NCBI GenBank assembly: GCA_934691925.1
Contig: CAKUTI010000032.1
Location: 1-20,492, forward strand
Length of the DNA stretch: 20,492 bases
Source of the DNA: an uncultured Treponema sp.
GTDB lineage: Bacteria; Spirochaetota; Spirochaetia; Treponematales; Treponemataceae
Direction: 5' to 3'
Shown: piece after piece, positions 14,845 to 20,492 of the stretch
How the letters are laid out: each line of letters starts with the position of its first letter
How positions within the stretch are numbered: the stretch's first letter is position 1
The notes under the pieces: model-generated
The model's input: only the letters and a program-made list of their open reading frames with translations
What the model was told of the DNA's origin: nothing
The model's database searches: none
Translations under genes and position numbers: made by a program

Positions 14845-15907
14845 AAATGGAAAAACTGTCGCTTTGGGACCGTTCAAGTATTTAAGGCCGTCGGTCAGGA
14901 CTGAAGCCTATTTTTTTCTTTTTCTGCTTTTTCCTCAGATTCTTCTTCTCGCGCTTACAAGAAGTTTCAGCCCGCTTTTTGTGATTTTAAGCTCGGTTCT
15001 CGCGAATCTTCTTGTTGAAGTCATCGACCTGAAATTTCAAGAGAAAGACAAATTCACTTGGACTATGAGCCTTATCCGCGGAATTTTAATCGGACTTTTT
15101 CTGCCATCGTCTTTTCCGCTTCTTCCGGTGTTTTTTATCGCTTTTTTCACGCTTTTGATAAACCGCTACATTCTCGGCGGCTTTGCAAATTCTTGGATAA
15201 ATCCTGTCGCGATTACGGTTGCAGTCTGCTATCTTGTCGGAATGAAATTTTTCCCGGCTTTGTCTGTTACTTTGACTGACTTGCAGTCTCGAAATCCGGC
15301 TCTTGCATTGATTCAGAACGGAACTTTTCCTGTGAATTCTTTTGACCTTAGAATCACGGCGTTCTTGAACCAGCGCGTTTTCAGTTTTTTCAAGGTCTCG
15401 ATTCCTGACGGCTACATCTCGCTTTTGTGGGATTCCCATTCTTTGATTCCGGCTTTCAGATTCAGCCTTTTGACGGTTCTTTCTTCGATTGTCCTGATTG
15501 GATTTGACATCGTGAATCCGATAATTCCTGCCTGCTTTGTTTTTACTTACGGCATTCTTGTGAAATTTGTCTCTCCGTTTTTTTACAGCGGCCCTCTTTT
15601 TCAGGGAGACGTGATTCTCGCGCTTTTCACGAGCGGAACTCTTTTCTGCACATTTTTTCTTCTTCAATGGCACGGAACAACGCCAATAACAAGCCGCGGA
15701 AGATATTTTTACGGAATTTTCGGCGGAATAATCGCGTTTTTGATTGTCGGCTCTGGAACTTCATCATCTGGAATGATTTTTACGGTTCTGATTTTGAATA
15801 TTGTCACGCTTCTGATTCAGAATGTCGAAAACCGCTATTCCTCGAAATTTGCCGAGAATGTGCTTAAAAAACGCGTGCAGAGTGTAAAGGAGGGCTTGGA
15901 TGCTTAA
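14819..15907 (+). CDS. rnfD: RnfD-like membrane subunit without the FMN-threonine motif
   Basis: A 362-residue NqrB/RnfD family protein with about eight to ten membrane segments. Family landmarks include YLRPSVRTE near the N-terminus, LIRGILIGLFLPSSFPLLP, FANSWINPVAI and LQWHGTTPITSRGRYFYG. In RnfD, FMN is attached to the Thr of an S/D-G-A-T-x-L motif; the corresponding segment here appears to be QSRNPALAL (156-164), with no Thr, and no SGAT-like motif occurs anywhere. The start overlaps rnfC by 26 bases, with AAAGGA upstream of ATG 14819; ATG 14825 is an alternative. The membrane fold seems kept while the flavin site is lost. Confidence 0.88.
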   Translation: MTMNTKINKNGKTVALGPFKYLRPSVRTEAYFFLFLLFPQILLLALTRSFSPLFVILSSVLANLLVEVIDLKFQEKDKFTWTMSLIRGILIGLFLPSSFPLLPVFFIAFFTLLINRYILGGFANSWINPVAITVAVCYLVGMKFFPALSVTLTDLQSRNPALALIQNGTFPVNSFDLRITAFLNQRVFSFFKVSIPDGYISLLWDSHSLIPAFRFSLLTVLSSIVLIGFDIVNPIIPACFVFTYGILVKFVSPFFYSGPLFQGDVILALFTSGTLFCTFFLLQWHGTTPITSRGRYFYGIFGGIIAFLIVGSGTSSSGMIFTVLILNIVTLLIQNVENRYSSKFAENVLKKRVQSVKEGLDA

Positions 15908-16439
15908 ATCGGATGTGAAAAGACACGCCGCTCTCTACGGAATTTTCTTCGGAATAATATTTTTTGTCTTTGCGGTTTTAATCACGATGACGCTTCTTTC
16001 AAGAAATTCTTGGAAGAACGGGCTTGCCTCTGACTTGCAGCTTGTTTTGAACAATTACGAGAAAGACACTTACACGGTGAACAAATTCATCGACTTGAAT
16101 TCTCCGCTTTCAACGAGCGCGGCGGTTTACTCGCTTATAAAAAAGGGCGCGAAGTCTGACGAGTTTTATTACGGCGCGATTGTGCGGATTCAGACAATAA
16201 CAGGACCAGTCCCTGCGGCTTTTATCTACAGCGGAAAAAAGATCCAGCTGCAAGCAGCAAAAGTGCAGAATTCAGCTTCTGAGTCGTTTACCCACGGCGG
16301 AGAGAATGTTGTGTTTGCGGGTTTCTGCGAGGACTTTGGAAAAGCAGAGTCTTTGGCGGACATAAGGCTTTCAAACGCGAACATGAGCCATTGGGAAAAT
16401 ATGATTCCGAGAATCGTGAAAAAAACGGTTTCAAAGTAG
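15900..16439 (+). CDS. rnfG: RnfG-like subunit without the FMN-threonine motif
   Basis: A 179-residue protein with one N-terminal membrane segment (about 12-33) and a periplasmic domain, in the position of rnfG. The segment EFYYGAIVRIQTITG resembles the GYSG-type strand of FMN-binding RnfG/NqrC domains. The hallmark S/T-G-A-T-x-T/S near the C-terminus, whose Thr is flavinylated by ApbE, is absent; the protein ends NMIPRIVKKTVSK instead. At 179 residues it is shorter than usual RnfG. AAGGAGG lies six bases before the ATG, which overlaps the rnfD end by eight bases. Assignment relies on position, topology and weak similarity. Confidence 0.72.
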   Translation: MLKSDVKRHAALYGIFFGIIFFVFAVLITMTLLSRNSWKNGLASDLQLVLNNYEKDTYTVNKFIDLNSPLSTSAAVYSLIKKGAKSDEFYYGAIVRIQTITGPVPAAFIYSGKKIQLQAAKVQNSASESFTHGGENVVFAGFCEDFGKAESLADIRLSNANMSHWENMIPRIVKKTVSK

Positions 16440-16452
16440 GAGAGCGGCAGAA

Positions 16453-17103
16453 ATGAAAAACAAACTCACTTATTATTACATTGCTTCAAGCCTTGCGATT
16501 CTTGTGCCTGTTCCGGGCCGGCTTGCCTACGGAATTTTTGTGCTTGTCCTTTTCAATCTTCAGATGCTTGCGGTCTCTTTTGTTTTTCATGCGGTTGAGC
16601 ATTTGAATCTTCAGGTTTTGAGAAATTCGATAATCGCTTTCGCCTTGATTTCGATAACTGTTTTCTACAAGCAGCTTCTGACAATTTTCTGCCCGTCGGC
16701 GGCCTTGACTTTGGGATTTTGCCTGTATCTTCCGGCTTTGACTTCCGCAGTTATTGAATTTTTCTTTACGGAATACCAGAAAGGCGTGAAAGCCCACGTT
16801 TTTGCGACGATGAAGAAGTCTCTTTTGATGTCGTTTTTTTGTCTTTTGTACTTTTTGCTCCGCGATGTTGTCGGATTTGGAACTGTCACGCTTCCGGCAT
16901 GGAAAAAAATCGCGGTTTTTCATCTTCCGTTTAATCCTGAAAATGTGAGCGCGAGCGTTTTTGCCGCCACAATTCCTGGAAGCCTCGTTCTGATTTCTGT
17001 TCTCTTGAGCGTTTTTATCTTTTTCACTAGAAAAATGAAATTTATTGAGGAAAATCCGTCGCTTTTGAAAGACGGGAAAAAAGAAAAGGAGGCGGCAGAA
17101 TGA
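16453..17103 (+). CDS. rnfE: RnfE-like membrane subunit lacking the conserved cysteines
   Basis: A 216-residue, six-segment membrane protein of the RnfA/RnfE (NqrD/NqrE) family. Clear RnfE landmarks are LRDVVGFGTVTLP for the usual LREIIGNGT, and the following VFHLPFNPENVSASVFAATIPGSLVLI for IFH...MLPPGAFI. In canonical RnfE, one Cys in LLGLCPLLAVT and one in PLIVTNC are assigned to a membrane [2Fe-2S] centre. The matching segments here read SLAILVPVPGRL (13-24) and LPALTSAVI (93-101), without Cys. C80 and C90 exist but lie elsewhere. AGGAG precedes the ATG. Its stop overlaps rnfA by four bases (ATGA). Confidence 0.82.
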   Translation: MKNKLTYYYIASSLAILVPVPGRLAYGIFVLVLFNLQMLAVSFVFHAVEHLNLQVLRNSIIAFALISITVFYKQLLTIFCPSAALTLGFCLYLPALTSAVIEFFFTEYQKGVKAHVFATMKKSLLMSFFCLLYFLLRDVVGFGTVTLPAWKKIAVFHLPFNPENVSASVFAATIPGSLVLISVLLSVFIFFTRKMKFIEENPSLLKDGKKEKEAAE

Positions 17104-17669
17104 TTTTGGGGACAATCCTCTATTATATTGCGACTTCATCTGCGGTTCTTTTTTACGGAATAGGAATTAACCGCACTATTTCGATAAAAGACAATTTTTC
17201 CGACTCCTTGATTTCGTGCTTCAAGGCTTTGATGACTGGCGCTTCAACAACCGCTCTGACTTATCTTATTTCGATGTGGCTTTTAGTTCCTGTGCATCTT
17301 GCCGAGATTTACCCGATTCTTGCGGTTGTGCTTTTTCTGATTTTTACGACTTTGTCTGAAATTTTCATCGGAATCGGCTTGGATAACACGCCGACCGAAT
17401 TCACGATTCCGCTTCTGAGCGTTTTTCTGGGAATAAACGAGGGGCTTTCAATCGGTCTTGCCGTGATAATCACTTGCACCTGCATAGTTTCTTTCTATCT
17501 TCTTGTGATAATTTTCCATTCTGTAAAGGAAAGGATCAGCTTTTACACGACTGACTCAGGACTGAAAACTTACGCTGTTCTTCTGATTTGCCTTGCGGCT
17601 GCGATAATCGCGATTTCAGGCTGCAACAACACTTGGCTGAGCATGATTTTTGGAGGCGGAGCAAAATGA
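17100..17669 (+). CDS. rnfA: RnfA-like membrane subunit lacking the conserved cysteines
   Basis: A 189-residue, six-segment membrane protein. It follows RnfA closely in places: WLLVPVHL for WILIPLNL, FTTLSEIF for VQFTEMV, FTIPLL for IFLPLI, and FHSVKERI for FAAIRERL. The cysteine in FLGLCPFMGVS corresponds to LFYGIGINRTIS (17-28). The cysteine in PLITTNCAVLG corresponds to PLLSVFLGING-like PLLSVFLGINE (104-114). Both are lost. C40, C126, C128 and C174 are at other places. AAAGGAGG lies seven bases before the ATG. Stop and the next start overlap by four bases. The fold call is good; the redox role is doubtful. Confidence 0.83.
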   Translation: MILGTILYYIATSSAVLFYGIGINRTISIKDNFSDSLISCFKALMTGASTTALTYLISMWLLVPVHLAEIYPILAVVLFLIFTTLSEIFIGIGLDNTPTEFTIPLLSVFLGINEGLSIGLAVIITCTCIVSFYLLVIIFHSVKERISFYTTDSGLKTYAVLLICLAAAIIAISGCNNTWLSMIFGGGAK

Positions 17670-18151
17670 TTCTCTCGTGCGTTTTTCTTTTTCTTGTGCT
17701 AGCCACGTCTTCAGCGTTTATCTACTATCTTTACGCGTTTTTTATTCCTGCGCTGAAGCTAAAAAAACGTGACTACAACGAGTCGCTCGCGTCGAATTTC
17801 AATCTTGAGGACGATGATTTTTCAAATTCCGCATACAGTCTTTTTTCTCAAAAGGAAAAGGCTGACGATGTCGTTTTTGATTCAATCTACCGCTCGAAAG
17901 TTAGCGACGAGAAAATCTGCGTCGAATTTCCTTTGGATTCTAATTCTGATGAAGAAAATCCGGAAAACAACGCGGCAGATGAACGCGACGAAAACATTGA
18001 AAATTTTTCTGCCAACAAAGACATTTTTTCTTCTGAAAAAAAATCTGATGAAGACATCAAATGCTTTAAATTTTGGATTTGCTGCTATAAACTTTTGCAT
18101 AGAAAAGATTTCGCGCTTGAACCGCGCCTTAAAAATGAAAGCAAAGAATAA
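17666..18151 (+). CDS. Small membrane-anchored acidic protein in the place of rnfB
   Basis: A 161-residue protein starting at ATG 17666, overlapping the rnfA-like stop (ATGA), with GGAGG nine to ten bases upstream. One N-terminal membrane segment (about 3-28, SCVFLFLVLATSSAFIYYLY) is followed by a long hydrophilic, Asp/Glu/Asn/Ser-rich region (about 45-135) that looks disordered, and a short hydrophobic patch with C-x(5)-CC (CFKFWICC, near 140). In rnfCDGEAB operons this place belongs to rnfB, which has the same N-terminal anchor but then an Fe-S domain with many cysteines; none of that is here. It may be an eroded rnfB or an unrelated replacement. A longer frame from 17588 overlaps rnfA and is not preferred. 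Confidence 0.65.
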   Translation: MILSCVFLFLVLATSSAFIYYLYAFFIPALKLKKRDYNESLASNFNLEDDDFSNSAYSLFSQKEKADDVVFDSIYRSKVSDEKICVEFPLDSNSDEENPENNAADERDENIENFSANKDIFSSEKKSDEDIKCFKFWICCYKLLHRKDFALEPRLKNESKE

Positions 18152-20155
18152 ATGAAGAAGTTAAACATCTGCCTTTACGTTACGCTTACATCGTCAATTC
18201 TTTCTCATACGGCTGATTTCGAGGCAAACTACGAGAAAATCTACAAGAAGCTCGTCTCATTTTTGTTTGAAAGCCCGAAAAACCGCATGTCAGTCTCTTT
18301 TTCAGGTCCGCTTCTTTCTTGGATTGCGCGAGAGCATCCAGAATACACGCAGCTTTTCTCAAAGATTCAAAACCGGAAGCAGACGGAAATGATTGGCGGC
18401 GGATATTACAATCCTGTTTTTCCGCTTGTTTTTCCGCGCGACAGAACCGGGCAGATTGACTTGATGTCGTCTGAAATACGGCATGCGACCGGAAAACGTC
18501 CGCGAGGAATGACAATTTTTAACTCAATCTGGGACAACAATCTCGTTCCGTGCTTTTCAGGCGCGGGAATGGAGTACATTCTTCTTGACAGCTCTCTGAT
18601 TCCGAAAGAAAAAAAAGTTTATCTTCCGCTGATTGCAAGCGAGCAGGGAAAGTCTGTCGCGATTTTGCCTGTAAGCCGTGAATTTATTCCGAACACGCTT
18701 GTAGAGCCTAAGGAATATCTCAGAAATCTTTTTGACACGGTGAATTATCTTACAAAAAACGATGAGTATAATTCTGTTGCCGACGAGCGGGTAATAGCAA
18801 TCAAGATTGACGAGAACCAGTTCTTGAAGCTTCACGACTCAAACTGGCTTTCAGGGCTTTTTGAGGCGGCTTATGAAAATTTTCCTGAGACTGTCGAGTT
18901 TGCTTTGCCGTGGACTTTTATCCACAGCCCATGCTTTAAGGTTCCTTCATATATTCCTGCCGGAATTCAGTCCGATGTTGCAATTTGGGCAAAAAGTCCT
19001 TACAAGGCGCAGGAAAACACTTCGAATTTTCAGACAACGGTCTACGATTTTCTCCTTACTTACAAGCGGAACCACGCGCTTTACAACAGAATGCTTTTCA
19101 TCTCTATGCTGATAAACCAGTGCAAGGGAGACAAGGCGCGGAAAAAAATCGCCCGGGAGAAACTTTGGATTTCGCAGAGCGGAGAAGGCTATGTTTGCAA
19201 TCCTTCCGGCGTTTTTGCGAACAATCAGGCTAGGCAGTACGCTTACAGAAATCTTACGGAAGCTGAAAAACTTTGCCGCGAGGCTTCTGGCGGACAGGAA
19301 TTCAAGGAGTCTGTCACAAAATACGACTACAACTCGGACGGCCACAACGAGTATGTCTGCGCGATGGCAAAATACACAACCTGCATCTCAAAGACAGGCG
19401 GGCAAATCTGCGAGCTTGACATTATCCACAACACTGGAAACTACGCTGACAGCCCGAGCCGAATGGCTCAGTTCGACTCTGTTGATGACGAATACGAGCG
19501 CGGACTTTTTATCGACCATCTTTTTTCAGATGAGGAATATTCTCAATATAAATGTGGCGCGCCTGCCGGAAGCGGAATTTTCTCCCGCGCGCTGTATCAC
19601 GAAGAGGATTTTGACAGCTACCGCCACGAGATTGTATTGAACGCGTCTGGAAAATATTCTTCGATGAATGTTCCTGTCCAGCTGAAAAAAAAGATAATCG
19701 CGAATTCCGACGGATTTATGATTCAGTACATTCTGAAAAATGACGGGCCGTTCGATATAAAAGGCCATCTCGTTGTTGAGTCGAATTTTGCCCAGACAGA
19801 TTTTTCTTCGGCAAAGGCGAACTCGTACAAGGTTGACGTGATTTCAAACAACGAGGGAAGCGCGATTGATTCAAAAGACTCGCCTTGCTTTGCTGAGAAA
19901 ATTTCCTATATTCAGCTTACAGATTCCTCAAACGATATTTCTTTTGTGTTTGAGCCGAACGAGGACTGCGATTTTGTCTGCATGCCGATTGTTTTTCACC
20001 GGCCTTCAAGCCTGAGCGACTCTCCGCAGATTTCGGGGACGGCTTTTGTCGTGTCTCTTGGCTGGAACGTGGAGCTTGCCGCCGGAATGGAAATGGAAAA
20101 GACAATCAATTTTTCTATCATCGTTCCGAAAAAGAGAAATTCAAAGAAAGGCTGA
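18152..20155 (+). CDS. GH57-like protein with DUF1925/DUF1926-type C-terminus, probably a pseudoenzyme
   Basis: A 667-residue relative of GH57 4-alpha-glucanotransferases and amylases. The N-terminal barrel keeps VSFSGPLLSWI (48-58), EMIGGGYYNPVFPLVFPRDR (79-98) and GQIDL, AGMEYILLD (138-146), ending in the beta-rich C-terminal domains from about 380 onward (KYDYNSDGHNEYVCAM, then NVPVQLKKKII). The catalytic regions do not match: the HQP motif near the N-terminus reads YVTLTSS, the nucleophile motif WLTERVW reads TIFNSIW with N124 in place of Glu, and the acid/base region DDGEKFG reads IDENQFL. It starts directly after the preceding stop codon (no gap), so it belongs to the Rnf-like unit. Carbohydrate binding without catalysis is an inference. 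Confidence 0.82.
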   Translation: MKKLNICLYVTLTSSILSHTADFEANYEKIYKKLVSFLFESPKNRMSVSFSGPLLSWIAREHPEYTQLFSKIQNRKQTEMIGGGYYNPVFPLVFPRDRTGQIDLMSSEIRHATGKRPRGMTIFNSIWDNNLVPCFSGAGMEYILLDSSLIPKEKKVYLPLIASEQGKSVAILPVSREFIPNTLVEPKEYLRNLFDTVNYLTKNDEYNSVADERVIAIKIDENQFLKLHDSNWLSGLFEAAYENFPETVEFALPWTFIHSPCFKVPSYIPAGIQSDVAIWAKSPYKAQENTSNFQTTVYDFLLTYKRNHALYNRMLFISMLINQCKGDKARKKIAREKLWISQSGEGYVCNPSGVFANNQARQYAYRNLTEAEKLCREASGGQEFKESVTKYDYNSDGHNEYVCAMAKYTTCISKTGGQICELDIIHNTGNYADSPSRMAQFDSVDDEYERGLFIDHLFSDEEYSQYKCGAPAGSGIFSRALYHEEDFDSYRHEIVLNASGKYSSMNVPVQLKKKIIANSDGFMIQYILKNDGPFDIKGHLVVESNFAQTDFSSAKANSYKVDVISNNEGSAIDSKDSPCFAEKISYIQLTDSSNDISFVFEPNEDCDFVCMPIVFHRPSSLSDSPQISGTAFVVSLGWNVELAAGMEMEKTINFSIIVPKKRNSKKG

Positions 20156-20321
20156 TTTTTGCTGGCGCAGATTTTTGTAAGTTTCGCGTTGTGCTTCTCT
20201 ATTTTTTGAAGAATTCTTTTAAGTTTCATTCCTCTTTTTTCATCAAGATTCTCTAAAAGTCAAAATCTTTTTCGCTTTTTTCCGTTTTTCTGTTCCTATT
20301 TCCTACTTTTATTAAAATCAC

Positions 20322-20327
20322 TATAAT
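20322..20327 (+). promoter_or_regulatory. -10 box of metG, leaderless arrangement
   Basis: A perfect TATAAT ends eight bases before the ATG at 20336, the same spacing as in the signal peptidase gene. The -35 region at 17 bases (TTTCCT) is weak. The spacer 20156-20321 shows only a poor AT-rich hairpin (20245-20269) and no gene. Confidence 0.5.
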
Positions 20328-20335
20328 TTTATCCT

Positions 20336-20492
20336 ATGAAAAATATGAACAACATCAAAACGACTAAACGGCTTATCACTTCGGCTTTGCCTTATGTAAA
20401 CAATATTCCGCATCTCGGAAACCTTATCCAGATGCTTTCCGCTGATGTTTTCGCGCGTTTCTGCCGCTCACGTGGCTACGAGACAATGTATG
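20336..20492 (+). CDS. metG: Methionyl-tRNA synthetase, N-terminal part (runs off the window)
   Basis: The first 52 residues are present. [21 protein letters not shown] is the start of the class I catalytic domain, with HLGN as the HIGH signature that binds ATP, followed by [17 protein letters not shown], typical of MetRS. The enzyme charges tRNA-Met with methionine. ATG codons lie at 20336 and 20345; the first is favoured because a -10 box ends eight bases before it, and no Shine-Dalgarno sequence is present for either. Confidence 0.95.
   Translation, partial: MKNMNNIKTTKRLITSALPYVNNIPHLGNLIQMLSADVFARFCRSRGYETMY

Noticed and set aside
15086..15673. 195-residue open frame on the minus strand
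   Set aside because: Antisense to rnfD, very rich in Lys, Arg and Ser, no homology or ribosome-binding site. It arises from the Phe-rich membrane codons on the other strand.
16486..17139. 217-residue open frame on the minus strand
   Set aside because: Antisense to rnfE with the same Lys/Arg/Asn-rich composition; no start signals.
19996..20229. 77-residue minus-strand frame crossing the end of the GH57-like gene
   Set aside because: Most of it is antisense to the GH57-like C-terminus, and the remaining Lys-rich start has no ribosome-binding site or promoter that I can see.
20245..20275. Weak hairpin AAGATT/AATCTT followed by T-rich sequence after the GH57-like gene
   Set aside because: Six A/T-rich pairs with a loop of 13 bases; too weak to call a terminator.

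Overview
The window looks like a chromosomal segment of a low-GC gut or rumen-type Treponema (Spirochaetota). This rests on the gene content and style: a fused class I fumarase, an oversized signal peptidase I, PcnB, a YuiD-type PAP2 protein, an Rnf-like operon and a GH57/DUF1926 protein, with AT-rich spacers between them. The species assignment is inference. I see no tRNA, rRNA, CRISPR array, insertion sequence or prophage.

Layout. 1-153 is the end of a glycosyltransferase, facing a small winged-helix-like gene (159-389, minus). 390-695 has no convincing gene but holds a 42-bp tandem repeat and a hairpin terminator. A small conserved-looking gene (696-914, minus) with two palindromes upstream diverges from a TatD-family hydrolase (1059-1820). 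A minus-strand pair encodes class I fumarate hydratase and an overlapping HPt phosphotransfer protein (3825 to 1890). Divergent from it are signal peptidase I and a secreted protein (4017-7013), which meet purC (7182-8048, minus) at a bidirectional terminator. After an AT-rich spacer come pcnB (8398-9480), a P-loop ATPase and an RluA-type pseudouridine synthase (both minus, 11559 to 9591), and then one long plus-strand unit (11629-20155). The window ends in the start of metG.

The long unit encodes a YuiD-like PAP2 protein, a multi-pass membrane protein, six genes in the clostridial rnf order C-D-G-E-A-(B), and a GH57-like protein. The rnf-like genes are intact, tightly overlapping and well supplied with ribosome-binding sites, yet almost every cofactor site I can place by eye has gone: the FMN threonine motifs of RnfD and RnfG, the [2Fe-2S] cysteines of RnfA and RnfE, the glycine-rich FMN/NADH loop of RnfC, and the whole iron-sulfur part of RnfB. 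Only the two [4Fe-4S] motifs of RnfC remain. The GH57-like protein next to it also lacks the catalytic glutamate. This cofactor-stripped Rnf operon with a neighbouring pseudoenzyme is the best candidate here for an undescribed system.

A second pattern concerns expression. Genes at transcript heads often have a -35/17 bp/-10 promoter whose -10 box ends 6-9 bases before the start codon, with no Shine-Dalgarno sequence. Genes inside operons carry good Shine-Dalgarno sequences. This suggests routine leaderless initiation.
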